Shown here: piece by piece, positions 28,432 to 37,726 of the stretch
Position numbering within the stretch: the first letter of the stretch is position 1
Layout: each line of letters opens with the position of its first letter
Source: Paenibacillus_S sp043945595
GTDB lineage: Bacteria; Bacillota; Bacilli; Paenibacillales; NBRC-103111
DNA length: 64,000 bases
Assembly: GCF_043945595.1 (NCBI RefSeq)
Contig: NZ_JBIFNP010000001.1
Span: 3,720,001-3,784,000 of the forward strand
Reading direction: 5' to 3'
The notes under the pieces: model-generated
The model's database searches: none
Told to the model about the DNA's origin: nothing
What the model saw: only the letters and a program-made list of their open reading frames with translations
Translations under genes and position numbers: made by a program

Positions 28432-29889
28432 TCAGCTGCCGGACTGCCTCGGCGATACCTGCTGGGGCTCGCCATGCGCCGTCAAGAATAGCATCCGGTC
28501 CGTCAGCACTACGCTGTCTCCGTTTGAAAGCTTCGTAATCCGATCGTTCTCCGAAGACAGCTGATAGATTTCTCCCGCAGCATCAGCATAAATCGGACCG
28601 CGGAGCGCGCTGAACAGCTTCTCGGCTTTGCCGTTCGGTTGTATCCGGTAAATATCCGCAGCGGTTTCAGCCCAGTCATTGTCCGAAGCAAGAACAAGCA
28701 CGGAGCCATCCTGCAGGCCCGTCAGCACTCGAATCATCGGCACTCCGCCCAGCGTTCCGTTCATAGAACCTGCATTCCCCGTCTCATCCACAAGCCACAG
28801 ATGCTGCTCATGGCGGGAATAGTAGGTATGGGTTTCACTCTGGGCATAAGCGCTGGATATCCAATACCGTCCAGCCCCCGCCGGAATCATCCGGTAAACC
28901 TGATGATTGCGGTCGAGCTCCTGTACCTTTCCTTCGTGCTCTAGCAAAAGTATGGAGCTCAGTCCCGGCAGCGAGGTCTCGACTTGGATCAGCCGGGAGT
29001 GTCCCAGCGGAATCACCGTATCCTCAAGCTGGACATCCTCAGCTGTATAAACTTTTCCGGATGGATTGCGGTTCGCCTCGTTCAGCAGCTCTTTGATGGA
29101 CAGCAGCTGCGTCCCCTCCAACAGGACAGCATCCTCTTCGATTCGGGTTTGCCGGATCAGCGCCTCCGGATGCCCCTCCATGCTCCACAGCCCTTTGGCC
29201 GGGTCCGGCTTGACAAGTTCGCCGTTCGGCTCAGGGGGCACGCTCGATAGCGTCCCGGCCAGCGATTTATTCAACCGGACGGTTCCATACAGATGAGTGC
29301 TTACGTATAAACTCGACTTGTCGTCCGCCACGATCCCGCCGATATCATATGAGGCATGGTTTCCGGACACGACGCTGTATCCGTTCTCCGGGCTCCACGC
29401 CGTCGCCCACTGAAATTCTTCACGGGTGAAGCGCCAGGTTAACGGGAAGTAAGGAATATCCCTGAAAGAAAGAACGGGATATTCCTCCCGTGCGTTATCA
29501 ATCGGCTTGCCGTTCACCGTAATCGGGTAATCCGCAATCCGGGCACGGTACGTTTGATTAAGGTCATTAACCTTCTCGCCGGATTCCGGTCCGACGAGCG
29601 GCGCCTGCGCATTCGGCTGCTGCCGGATCGATAAGCCCTCCCCTTCCTGCCAATTCAGCGCAAGCTGAAGTCTCTGGCAGTTGTCCCATGTCATAGGGAT
29701 GTAGGTAATGCCCTTGTACACAATGGGCGGGTAGGGATTCGGCTCAATCAGCGGCGAATAATGGTTGAGATCCACTTGATACGCGGGTAAAGTTACTTCA
29801 ACCTGATAAGCTCCGGCATGGCCCGTCACAGGAAACCCGAGACCGAGCACTCCTGCGGCAACAAGGGCCGACATGGCGATTTTTCTCAA
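28432..29889 (-). CDS. Secreted protein with stalk-type N-terminal domain
   Basis: 485 residues. The N-terminal signal peptide (MSALVAAGVLGLGFPVTGHAGA) predicts export. Two early segments, GITYIPMTWDNCQRLQLALNW and DIPYFPLTWRFTREEFQWA, resemble the stalk/copper-amine-oxidase-N-type domain common in Paenibacillus surface proteins. The remainder (about 200-485) looks like beta-propeller or WD-like repeats with no enzyme motif I recognise. Start is TTG 29889 with AGGAGG 8-9 bases upstream. Monocistronic. Function not known; a cell-surface sensor or scaffold is possible. Confidence 0.7.
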   Translation of the reverse strand: MRKIAMSALVAAGVLGLGFPVTGHAGAYQVEVTLPAYQVDLNHYSPLIEPNPYPPIVYKGITYIPMTWDNCQRLQLALNWQEGEGLSIRQQPNAQAPLVGPESGEKVNDLNQTYRARIADYPITVNGKPIDNAREEYPVLSFRDIPYFPLTWRFTREEFQWATAWSPENGYSVVSGNHASYDIGGIVADDKSSLYVSTHLYGTVRLNKSLAGTLSSVPPEPNGELVKPDPAKGLWSMEGHPEALIRQTRIEEDAVLLEGTQLLSIKELLNEANRNPSGKVYTAEDVQLEDTVIPLGHSRLIQVETSLPGLSSILLLEHEGKVQELDRNHQVYRMIPAGAGRYWISSAYAQSETHTYYSRHEQHLWLVDETGNAGSMNGTLGGVPMIRVLTGLQDGSVLVLASDNDWAETAADIYRIQPNGKAEKLFSALRGPIYADAAGEIYQLSSENDRITKLSNGDSVVLTDRMLFLTAHGEPQQVSPRQSGS

Positions 29890-29990
29890 TAGCAGCGCCT
29901 CCTAGCTGTATTTCCTTTCCATACAGACGCTCTATGCAGAAAAAGGTTGCAGCCGTCGCTCGCTTTATTGGATCGGTCTGTTACTTGGAC

Positions 29991-30737
29991 CTATTCTTCA
30001 TAAATCATTTTACGGGTCATCCCGCCGTCGATCATCAGATTGGTGCCGGTTATAAAATCATTATCCGGATGGGTCAAATAGAGGCACGCCCTGGCTATAT
30101 CGTCCGGCCGGCCTACCCTTCCGGCTGGATGCTGCGCATGATCGCTCGGCTTCAGCTTGGCGTAGTCTCCCGTCTCGATCCAGCCCGGGCTGACGGCATT
30201 TACCCGGATCCGGTCGGGACCGAAGGAAACCGCCAGCGCGTGCGTCAGCGCAATAACGCCTCCTTTGGAAGCGGCGTACGCTTCCGTATTCGGCTCGGAC
30301 ATAAACGCGCGGGTAGAAGCCAGGTTGACAATCGAGCCTCCCCCATGCGTCCGCATCAGCAGCGCAGCCTCCCTGGAGCATAGAAAGGTGCCCCGAAGAT
30401 TCGTGCCGAGCACATCGTCCCATTCCTCCACGGTCAAATCATACGGAGATTTGCCGATCCCGAAGCCTGCGTTGTTAATCAAAATATCCAGACGGCCCCA
30501 GCTTTCCTTGATTTGCTGAAAGCAGGCTGCAATTTCCTCCGGCTTGCTTAAGTTGACTATGTAGTGGCTGACTTCAGCACCGGTCTGCCGCAGCTTCCCG
30601 GCGGATTGGGCGAGCGCCTCCCCGTCCTTGTCCAGCAAAAGCAGCTTCGCCCCTTCCTTGGCGTATGCCGCAGCTACAGCCTGCCCGATCCCTCTTGCCG
30701 CACCGGTCACCAAAACGACTTGATTTTCAAATCTCAA
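29991..30737 (-). CDS. SDR-family oxidoreductase
   Basis: 248 residues, the usual classical SDR length. Cofactor motif TGAARGIGQ (residues 9-17), NNAGFGIGKSPY near 90, catalytic Tyr/Lys in YAASKGGV, and the typical C-terminal tail GGMTRKMIYEE. The Asp after the second strand (LLLDKDG) suggests NAD rather than NADP preference. Start is TTG 30737, because AAGGAGG lies 8 bases upstream; longer frames upstream overlap the lipoate ligase gene without a binding site. Substrate unknown. It follows lplJ closely and may be co-transcribed with it. Confidence 0.88.
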   Translation of the reverse strand: MRFENQVVLVTGAARGIGQAVAAAYAKEGAKLLLLDKDGEALAQSAGKLRQTGAEVSHYIVNLSKPEEIAACFQQIKESWGRLDILINNAGFGIGKSPYDLTVEEWDDVLGTNLRGTFLCSREAALLMRTHGGGSIVNLASTRAFMSEPNTEAYAASKGGVIALTHALAVSFGPDRIRVNAVSPGWIETGDYAKLKPSDHAQHPAGRVGRPDDIARACLYLTHPDNDFITGTNLMIDGGMTRKMIYEE

Positions 30738-30766
30738 TTCGGTCTCCTCCTTGCCGGTTCTGATGG

Positions 30767-31762
30767 TTACGCGCTGTGAAACAGCAGCTCCAGCCACTCT
30801 TCCATCGTGACCGGTCCGAAATAATAGGTCAAATCGATCCCCTCCAGAGCCTCGGCAACCGAAACGGCGTCAAAGCGGACGCCGGTCAGCTTGTCCGTCA
30901 GCTCCTTCACCTCGCCCAAGCCGAAGAAATCGCCGTAAATGCTCAGGCTTCGGATATAGCCCTCCTCCACAAACAGCTGCACATCGAACGTACCCGCGCC
31001 AAGACGCTTCATCTGACGCACATTAAAGGCCGGCGACCGGCCGAAATTCCAGTCCCAGTTCCGGTAACGCTCGTCCGCCAGCTGCTCAACCGCAGCCCAG
31101 TCTTCCTGTGTCAGCTCATACCTCTCGATACGCGATCCGCCATAGATCGATTCGAGCAGCTTGCTTCTGAACTGAACGATATCCATCGGCTCGCGGATAA
31201 ACTCGGATATATTGGCTACGCGGCTGCGAATGGACGGGGTCGCTTTTGTTTTAAATTTCTCGGGATTCACCTTCAGCGCCGAGACGACATTATCGATTTC
31301 GGACGCAAACATCAGCGTGCCGTGGCTAAACATCCGGCCCTTCGTAGAAAACTGGGCGTTCCCTGAAATTTTGCGCTCGCCGACTTGAATATCGTTGCGG
31401 CCCGTCAGCTCCGCATCCACGCCGAGCTCCTTCAACGCGCGGACCACAGGCTCCGTAAATTTGCGGTAATTATGAAAGGATTTGCCGTCATCCCGGGTAA
31501 TGAAGCTGAAATTCAGGTTGCCCAAATCATGGTACACCGCGCCCCCGCCCGATAGTCTTCTAACGACATGAAGCCCGTGCTGCTGCACGTATTCGGCATT
31601 GATTTCCTGAACGGTATTTTGATTCTTGCCGATAATAATCGACGGTTCATTAATGTAAAAAAGCAAATAATCGTTTTCAGCGGGCAGCTGCCTTAAGGCA
31701 AACTCCTCCAGCGCCAAATTAACCGCGGGATCGGTCATGCCCCCATTATCGATAAACAGCAT
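30767..31762 (-). CDS. lplJ: Lipoate-protein ligase
   Basis: 331 residues with the lipoate ligase A fold: MLFIDNGGMTDPAVNLALEE at the start, then IIIGKNQNTVQEIN, the lipoyl-AMP-binding RRLSGGGAVYHDLGNLNFSF and GRNDIQVGERKISGNAQF. A C-terminal accessory domain follows (NWDWNFGRSPAFN). It activates free lipoate and attaches it to GcvH or E2 proteins. Length and motifs match B. subtilis LplJ. ATG 31762 has AGGAGGAG upstream. It stands apart from any lipoyl-enzyme operon. Intact. Confidence 0.92.
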   Translation of the reverse strand: MLFIDNGGMTDPAVNLALEEFALRQLPAENDYLLFYINEPSIIIGKNQNTVQEINAEYVQQHGLHVVRRLSGGGAVYHDLGNLNFSFITRDDGKSFHNYRKFTEPVVRALKELGVDAELTGRNDIQVGERKISGNAQFSTKGRMFSHGTLMFASEIDNVVSALKVNPEKFKTKATPSIRSRVANISEFIREPMDIVQFRSKLLESIYGGSRIERYELTQEDWAAVEQLADERYRNWDWNFGRSPAFNVRQMKRLGAGTFDVQLFVEEGYIRSLSIYGDFFGLGEVKELTDKLTGVRFDAVSVAEALEGIDLTYYFGPVTMEEWLELLFHSA

Positions 31763-31885
31763 AGGCTCTTCTCCTCCTGATCGTCTTCTTCTCTTCCTTT
31801 TCATACACTATCGCGAAGACGCAACAAGACAAGGGTACCATAAAATACCGCTTTAACAAAGCGGACAAAAACGCCGTTTCGGCTG

Positions 31886-31932
31886 GAAAAAGAAACAGCC
31901 CCGCGCCCTCCGATAACGAGAGGGGCGAGGCT
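31886..31932 (-). terminator. Terminator after the propeller lipoprotein
   Basis: Stem AGCCCCGCGCCCTC / GAGAGGGGCGAGGCT (31897-31910 and 31918-31932) followed by a T-rich stretch on the minus strand. Confidence 0.75.
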
Positions 31933-31964
31933 GAGGCTCTGGCCGCCGCGCGGCAGCCGCCGGC

Positions 31965-33230
31965 TTACGACTTCGGCTGATCGAAGGTGTGGACCGCCGT
32001 CCAATTCTGCCCTCCGTCCGATGTCGTATACATCACGGAAGGCTTGGTCGCATCCTTGGTGATCAGCCATCCTTGCTTCGCGTCGCTCATGGCAAGCATG
32101 GCTCCGCTGGAGCCGGGCAGCTGCTGCTTCCCGTTCACCCACGTTTTGCCGCCGTCCGGCGTTGAACCGACGGTGTTCGGATTGTCGCATGCCGGGCAAT
32201 ATCCGCCCATAAATGCGACCTTCGGATCCACAACATACAAATCGCCCGGCTTGGATCCTTCATTCTTGTTTCCGGCATAATTGGCCGGGAAGCCCGGTGC
32301 GGGGCCTGCGCCAGCCGTTGAATTGGCTAGTACGGGCTGCCAGTTCTTGCCCCCGTCCGCCGTATGGAACAACGAATAGGAGGTTTGCGACATCCCCGAG
32401 TCGCCGATCAATTCCACCCAAGCGTCCTGCGCCCCCGCCGACCGGATGACCGTCCCGTTGAGGAACGCTTCCGTATCGCGGGTCAGAACCGTATTCCAGC
32501 TTTTACCTCCATCGGTGGTCCGTTTCACATAAATCTTTTTGTCCTCCGCCGTCACGATCCAGCCGTTGGACTTGTCATGGAAATACGCATCGCCTACCAC
32601 ATGCTCCGGCAAACCGAACGTAGTCCAGCTTTTACCGCCGTCCGTCGTATAGGCGTTTGCGGAGAAGCCCTCCTGCTTCGACATGAAATGAATGAAGCCG
32701 GCGTTAGGCAGCGGTCCGACGACCGACCAGTGCGCTCCGCCGTCCGACGTTTGGAGCAGCTCCCGTTTGGAGGCGTCGTCCGCCTTCACAGCGCTGGCCC
32801 AAGCATCTTGACCGTTTAGCGCAAAAATCTGCGCGATGCCGTCTTTTCCGCTGTACTGCATCTTCCATTGCTTGCCGCCATCGTCCGTACGGGCGATCCA
32901 GCCGTTTCCGCCAACCCAGCCTGCCGAAGGATCGATAAGCCGTACCGCCGTCAGGTTAGTCATGGCTCCGCTTTCCGACACCGGCTTATCCGGGGTCGAA
33001 GGCTTCGGATTAACCGAAGAAGCATCGGAGCCCGTCCCTTTCGAGCCGGTCTCACCGGGCTGCGTTGTGCCTGTATTACCGGAATTGCCTGTACCCTCTG
33101 TCCCCGATGCCGGGGGCTGAGCCGAATTGGCGCTGCTTGGTGCCGACGAGCTGCAGCCTGCAGCAATACTCAATATCATCACTAGAAATAACACAACCAG
33201 AGGTTGTTTCCCTAACCATTTCATTTTCAT
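31965..33230 (-). CDS. Beta-propeller lipoprotein with Asp-box/YCF48-type repeats
   Basis: 421 residues. The signal peptide ends in lipobox SIAAGCSS, so the protein is lipid-anchored outside the membrane. A low-complexity Gly/Ser/Thr linker (about 30-90) leads to at least five repeats carrying the Asp-box pattern S/T-x-D-G-G-x-x-W (TDDGGKQW, TSDGGAHW, TTDGGKSW twice, TADGGKNW, TSDGGQNW). Such propellers occur in sialidase-like and Ycf48/HCF136 assembly proteins. No catalytic residues of sialidases were recognised. A PACDNP segment near 340 holds a Cys pair (YCPACDNP) that could bind metal. ATG 33230 follows GGGAG. Function unknown. Confidence 0.82.
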   Translation of the reverse strand: MKMKWLGKQPLVVLFLVMILSIAAGCSSSAPSSANSAQPPASGTEGTGNSGNTGTTQPGETGSKGTGSDASSVNPKPSTPDKPVSESGAMTNLTAVRLIDPSAGWVGGNGWIARTDDGGKQWKMQYSGKDGIAQIFALNGQDAWASAVKADDASKRELLQTSDGGAHWSVVGPLPNAGFIHFMSKQEGFSANAYTTDGGKSWTTFGLPEHVVGDAYFHDKSNGWIVTAEDKKIYVKRTTDGGKSWNTVLTRDTEAFLNGTVIRSAGAQDAWVELIGDSGMSQTSYSLFHTADGGKNWQPVLANSTAGAGPAPGFPANYAGNKNEGSKPGDLYVVDPKVAFMGGYCPACDNPNTVGSTPDGGKTWVNGKQQLPGSSGAMLAMSDAKQGWLITKDATKPSVMYTTSDGGQNWTAVHTFDQPKS

Positions 33231-33307
33231 TCACTCCCAGCTGTTCTTTTTGAGTGTCTTCTAAAATAGACGACGCAGAAGACCTTAATGTTGCAAATAA
33301 CTTGCGA

Positions 33308-33526
33308 TCATAATAATTTGTGATAGAACCAATTGCCCAGAATCCCCACTATGCCTATGATTAAATTAAACCAGGCAAGCCATTTTGAAGCCTTGAACTC
33401 CCTATCCATCCCCCTCCTCTTATACCGCATCACATCAAACTGCAGAATAAACCAGCCCGAAAGCAGCAGCAGGAACAGGATGAAATTCATATAGCTGACA
33501 ATAATCCCTGTATACAATGCCATCAT
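33308..33526 (-). CDS. Small membrane protein at the end of germination operon 3
   Basis: 72 residues with two hydrophobic helices (FILFLLLLSGWFILQFDVM and LAWFNLIIGIVGILGNWFY) and a basic loop. The layout resembles the CLC_0170-type small proteins that accompany Ger receptors in Clostridia and Paenibacillus, but I am inferring this by shape. ATG 33523 or 33526 sits right behind GGAG. It lies 30 bases after gerC and is probably in the same transcript. Confidence 0.65.
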   Translation of the reverse strand: MMALYTGIIVSYMNFILFLLLLSGWFILQFDVMRYKRRGMDREFKASKWLAWFNLIIGIVGILGNWFYHKLL

Positions 33527-33556
33527 CTCCTAACGGACTCTTCTGCAAAGAAATCA

Positions 33557-34788
33557 TCAGGTTGCTTTCATCCCTACGCGGCGGATATGAACGTCGACTT
33601 TTACGTCGATTTTCAGCTCCTTGTAATGTTCTCTCCATTTTTCAGAGGTCTGTATGTTGGCGTTCCAATAGGACGGCTGCTTCGCCCGAATATACTCGCC
33701 GAAGCCGAAAATATCCGAATTCGCCGATTGCGTTTTGGCGATCAGATTGCGGTAGCCCTCGGCCGCCTGTTTTTCCAGCTGCACCTCCACCGCGCGAATC
33801 ACATCGCTTTTCAGTGAAATGGATTCGCTGCTTTTGCTGAGCAGATTTCCTTCAATGATGGTAGTCACTTTGATGTATGGCTTGCCGTTTTGGAGACTGA
33901 CCTTGAACATCGATTGGCGGGTCCGGCTTTGAAACATGAAGTATTCCTTCCTCCCCTCCAGCTTGGCATAAGCCTCGCCGCCGCCCTCACGCATTCCCAT
34001 AATGCCCATATAGTGAATAATTTCCCGTGGGGTGGTCGTCATAACCATCCTGTCCCCCCGGAACATCGCCAGCCCGCTGATTTGCACATTGTCGTTTTCC
34101 ATCATTTCCATATAGGGAAGATAGCCTTCCTTCCCTTTGGCTGAGCTGGCATTCCAGAATACCCCAAGGAAATCATTCGGGAATCTACCCATTTTTACAG
34201 CTTGATCCATCGTCGTCATTAAATACAAAGTAGGCACACGCTCCAGCTGCGGCGAAGCATGCATGATGGCCGTTGCCTCTCCCTTGCAGATCACCATCCA
34301 GTTCGTCCGCCGAACCTCAGGATTCCTGCGAAAATAATCGTTAAGGTTCTCGATCCCTTTCTTAGCTACCTTCTCCGATACGACAATAATGCGCAGATGA
34401 CCGAAAAAAGAGGACGGGATACCCGCTGCTGGAGCACATTGAACGCATCCGCAACGGTATACCCGGTCGCTTCCACAACCCAGATTGTCTTTTGTCCGCC
34501 GCCGCCGCCCCCGCCTTCCCCGGGTCCGAGCGGAATGCGTCCCGGGACGGCAATCTGCGCCGATACTTTAATAAGACCGGCTTTCGTTATGTTCAATTTC
34601 TTGTCGGCAGGATGGGAGATCGCTTCGCTCGGCTTAGGCAATGCCTGTTCCGCCTTATCGATGCCGACACCCAACACGACGGCTCTCTCTTCGATCTCCA
34701 GCCGATCCCAGCAGCCTGTCAGCAGAGGCAGGACGAACGAAAACATCAGAAGGACGCTAATCTTCTTGCTCCGTAGCTTTGGAATCAT
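33557..34788 (-). CDS. Ger(x)C family spore germination lipoprotein (operon 3), frame-shifted
   Basis: Lipoprotein signal ending VLPLLTGCWD, then LEIEERAVVLGVGIDKAE. An unusual Gly-rich loop (GPGEGGGGGGGQ) lies near residue 90. The frame breaks at the six-base run 34404-34409: the literal reading ends in LFSVICALLSYRRR. Adding one T on the coding strand restores FFGHLRIIVVSEKVAKKGI and joins the C-terminal half (IFGFGEYIRAKQPSYW, then VDVHIRRVGM) for a 410-residue protein. ATG 34788 has AAGGAGAG and overlaps the end of gerB by 32 bases. Confidence 0.9.
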
Positions 34789-35878
34789 CCAGTTCTCTCC
34801 TTTTCTTCCGAGCCACAGCAATCAGCAGAAGTATTAAAGGATAACCTATAGTTATGACCAATCCGGCACGGCTCACCCACTCGATAATTTGATACATGTG
34901 AATAATATTTTGCGGCAGCATCGCCAAAACGAACAGGTAAGGCAGGATGAACAAGGAAAGCATCTTATGGTCCCTTAACCGGAACAGCTTGCTGATCGCG
35001 CGAATCGTGAAATAGTAGCTTGAAAACAGAGTGGTAAACACCGCCGTCACCCATACGGCAAGAAAAGCCGCATCGAGCCGCTCCAGAATATTGCCGGGGA
35101 GCGTCGTCGTTTTGGCGAGCTCCAAGGTCGGCCACAGCAGCAGCTTCGTTTCCTCCGGGCCGAATACGCCCAAAGCCGCGACTACAATGGACAGGTAGAG
35201 GCCTCCTCCGATCAGCATTCCCCAGAAGCTGGCCATCATTGCCCGATCCGGACGCCGCATGGCCGGAATGACGATGGTGTACACGAAGGTACCCTGGAAC
35301 AAACCGGCGATAGTCAGAATGCCGGGCAGCATCTGATGATGGTCGTTGCCCGTGACCGGCAGCAGGTTGATGACATCCGCATTTTTCAAAGATAGAGCCA
35401 CGATCAGAATGGCCGGAAAGACAAGCAGCGGTAAATAGAAGTTATGAATGTAGGCAAACGTCGTCATATTGTTGCGTGATGAGAAGGTGGCCAGCAGCAG
35501 CATAACGATAACCGTAATTTCAAGCGGCGTCCGCTTCAGCACGGTCGTGATAACAACCTCCCCGAACTCCCGCGCGGCAAGCGAGGTCAGCAAAGAGAAG
35601 AAGATGATGATCATCACACAGCCGACCCAAGCAAGCCATTTGCCTATAATCTCTTCGCTGTATTGGATAATGGATTGATTCGGAAACCGCATGCCCAGCT
35701 TCGTAATCGTCCATAGCCCGACCGAGGCGATGAGAATGCCGAGAACCGTAACGAGAGGCGCTCCGGTACCCCCGGCACGAACGGCAAATAACGGCAGGGG
35801 CAGCACCCCTACGCCGATAATGGTACTAATCAGAACCGCCGTCGCTTGTATCATCGTTATCTGACGTGGATATTCCAC
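34757..35878 (-). CDS. GerB-type spore germination permease (operon 3)
   Basis: About 373 residues with ten membrane helices. The N-terminus EYPRQITMIQATAVLISTII and VGVLPLPLFAVRAGG is typical of GerB proteins; the C-terminus is basic (RKKRRELDDSK). Start is GTG 35878, giving VEYPRQI; an AAGGGG-like site (GGGGGAAG on the coding strand) lies upstream. It overlaps gerA by about 53 bases, a normal arrangement in this family. Order here is A-B-C-small, unlike operons 1 and 2. Intact. Confidence 0.9.
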   Translation of the reverse strand: MEYPRQITMIQATAVLISTIIGVGVLPLPLFAVRAGGTGAPLVTVLGILIASVGLWTITKLGMRFPNQSIIQYSEEIIGKWLAWVGCVMIIIFFSLLTSLAAREFGEVVITTVLKRTPLEITVIVMLLLATFSSRNNMTTFAYIHNFYLPLLVFPAILIVALSLKNADVINLLPVTGNDHHQMLPGILTIAGLFQGTFVYTIVIPAMRRPDRAMMASFWGMLIGGGLYLSIVVAALGVFGPEETKLLLWPTLELAKTTTLPGNILERLDAAFLAVWVTAVFTTLFSSYYFTIRAISKLFRLRDHKMLSLFILPYLFVLAMLPQNIIHMYQIIEWVSRAGLVITIGYPLILLLIAVARKKRRELDDSKATEQED

Positions 35879-37547
35879 CCGGCTTCCCCCATTTCTCATT
35901 TCCAACTTTTAACGGATCCAAAGTATTGTGCGTTGGATTTTGCATCTTCTGAGCGACCTTATCCCCTACACGCTGCGCATTCGGCGTATGCAGCATGGAG
36001 GGTCTTTTTTTCATTGATGACAGGGGCGCGCGCATGACCGTATCCTTCATCCCCTGGAAATTTCCAGGAACCACCGGACTTAAGTAAGGAACGCCGAAGG
36101 AACGCAGGGACAGCATATGGTTGGCGATCAGAATCAAGCCGGCCATCACCCCGTACAGCCCGAACATCCCCGCGGCAAAAACGAGCGGAAAGCGCAGCAG
36201 ACGCAGAGCCAGCGCAGCGTTGTAGGCCGGCGTCGCAAACGAGCCGATCGTGGTCAAGGCGATCACGACAACGGTAATCGGGCTGACAAATCCCGCTGCC
36301 ACCGCGGCGGTACCGATGACGAGCACACCTACAATGGAGAGCGCCCCGCCGATTTGTTGAGGCAGACGCAGAGTCGCTTCCCGCAGCACCTCCATCGAGG
36401 CTTCCATAATCAGCACTTCAACAACGGAAGGAAACGGAACACCGGCTCTCCCTCCAGCTACAGCAACGGCAAACTCCGTAGGAATCAGCTCGGGGTTGAA
36501 TGAAATGATCGCTACGTACAGAGATGGCGTAATCAAGGAAAACGCCAGGGCGAGCAGCCGTGCCAGCCGAATGAAGCTAACCATGACAAATCTTTCGGAA
36601 TAGTCTTCTGTCGTCTGATAAAATTGGCTGAATACGCTCGGAGCCACAAGCGCAAACGGCGAGCCGTCGACGAGAATAATGACCCTGCCTTCGAGCATGC
36701 TCGCCACTGCTTTGTCCGGCCGTTCCGTATTCTGAATCTGCGGAAAAGGAGTAAAATGATTATCCTCGATATACTGCTCCAAATAACCGACATCAAGAAT
36801 ACCGTCGATATCAATGCCGGACAGCCGGCTGATAACCTCTTCCACCAGCTCCTGGTTCGCAATCCCGTCCAAATAACATACCGCCACCTTGGAGCGGGTT
36901 ATCCGGCCGAGCTTCATGCTTTTGATCCGGAAAGCAGGTGTCGGAAGACGGTAACGAATCAGGGCAATGTTCGTTTCCAGATTTTCGATAAACCCTTCCC
37001 GAGGACCTCGGATCACCTGCTCCGTCTCCGGTTGGGTAATGCTGCGCATAGCGATATTGCAGGCCGGGAAGACGAAGCCTTCTTCCATCCCTTCCATAAA
37101 TACCAGCGTATAGCCTCTTAACAGAGACTCCAAAAGCTTGTCAAAATCGCTGTCAAGCTCGCCCTTACAGTGATACAGCACATCGTGGAGCAGTACGCTT
37201 TTGAGCTGTTCCGGAGACATAGCTGCTTCCTCAAAACGGGCGGGCGGATGCATCAGCGGCTTTAAAATATCGTTATTGACGATGTTCGGATCGATCATGC
37301 TCGATAAATAGACCATGATTGCTTTATATTTGCCGAGGGCGTCGAACCAACGAAGCTTGAAATCTTCATTGGAGCCCAGCGTATGTTCCAACAATTGCGC
37401 CATGTCCTGCAGATTGCCGGTGAAGCGTTGCTGATTATCTTCCGACAGATCTCCCGAGTGCCCGGAGTTCTTCGTCTGCTGCCCATTGACTCTCGAAGAG
37501 GAGAAGCTGTGCGATTTGCCGTACTTCATTTTCTGCCAGAAAAACAA
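35826..37547 (-). CDS. GerA-type spore germination receptor subunit A (operon 3)
   Basis: About 573 residues. Cytoplasmic N-domain (VFMEGMEEGFVFPACNIAM; TEQVIRGPREGFIENLETN), then membrane helices with VPFPSVVEVLIMEASMEVLREA, and a hydrophilic C-terminal tail of about 60 residues (ending DNDDTSDGGSD) longer than in the other two A subunits. Start TTG 37547 has GGAGGTG 6 bases upstream; a TTG at 37562 would overlap that site. Intact first gene of operon 3. Confidence 0.92.
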   Translation of the reverse strand: MFFWQKMKYGKSHSFSSSRVNGQQTKNSGHSGDLSEDNQQRFTGNLQDMAQLLEHTLGSNEDFKLRWFDALGKYKAIMVYLSSMIDPNIVNNDILKPLMHPPARFEEAAMSPEQLKSVLLHDVLYHCKGELDSDFDKLLESLLRGYTLVFMEGMEEGFVFPACNIAMRSITQPETEQVIRGPREGFIENLETNIALIRYRLPTPAFRIKSMKLGRITRSKVAVCYLDGIANQELVEEVISRLSGIDIDGILDVGYLEQYIEDNHFTPFPQIQNTERPDKAVASMLEGRVIILVDGSPFALVAPSVFSQFYQTTEDYSERFVMVSFIRLARLLALAFSLITPSLYVAIISFNPELIPTEFAVAVAGGRAGVPFPSVVEVLIMEASMEVLREATLRLPQQIGGALSIVGVLVIGTAAVAAGFVSPITVVVIALTTIGSFATPAYNAALALRLLRFPLVFAAGMFGLYGVMAGLILIANHMLSLRSFGVPYLSPVVPGNFQGMKDTVMRAPLSSMKKRPSMLHTPNAQRVGDKVAQKMQNPTHNTLDPLKVGNEKWGKPGGISTSDNDDTSDGGSD

Positions 37548-37675
37548 AGCGTCCACCTCCAATTACATCGCATCATGCGGTCCAAATTTTTACTTAGTAT
37601 AGCCTGAAGCCCGATTCCTTATGTAAAACATGGAATGGGGCAATAAATATGGAAGTCCCCATGCCAAGACACAGC

Positions 37676-37700
37676 AAAAAGAGAAGGGTGTCCCCTTCTC
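37676..37700 (-). terminator. Terminator after the oligogalacturonide lyase gene
   Basis: Stem GAGAAGGG (37681-37688) / CCCCTTCTC (37692-37700) followed on the minus strand by a T run; 27 bases past the stop. Confidence 0.8.
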
Positions 37701-37726
37701 CTTCTCTTCGGCGCAATAGCTTATTT

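Noticed and set aside
34404..34409. Programmed ribosomal frameshift at the A/T run in gerC-3
   Set aside because: The same kind of one-base break occurs in twelve other unrelated genes, and no stimulatory structure is apparent; an indel error is simpler.
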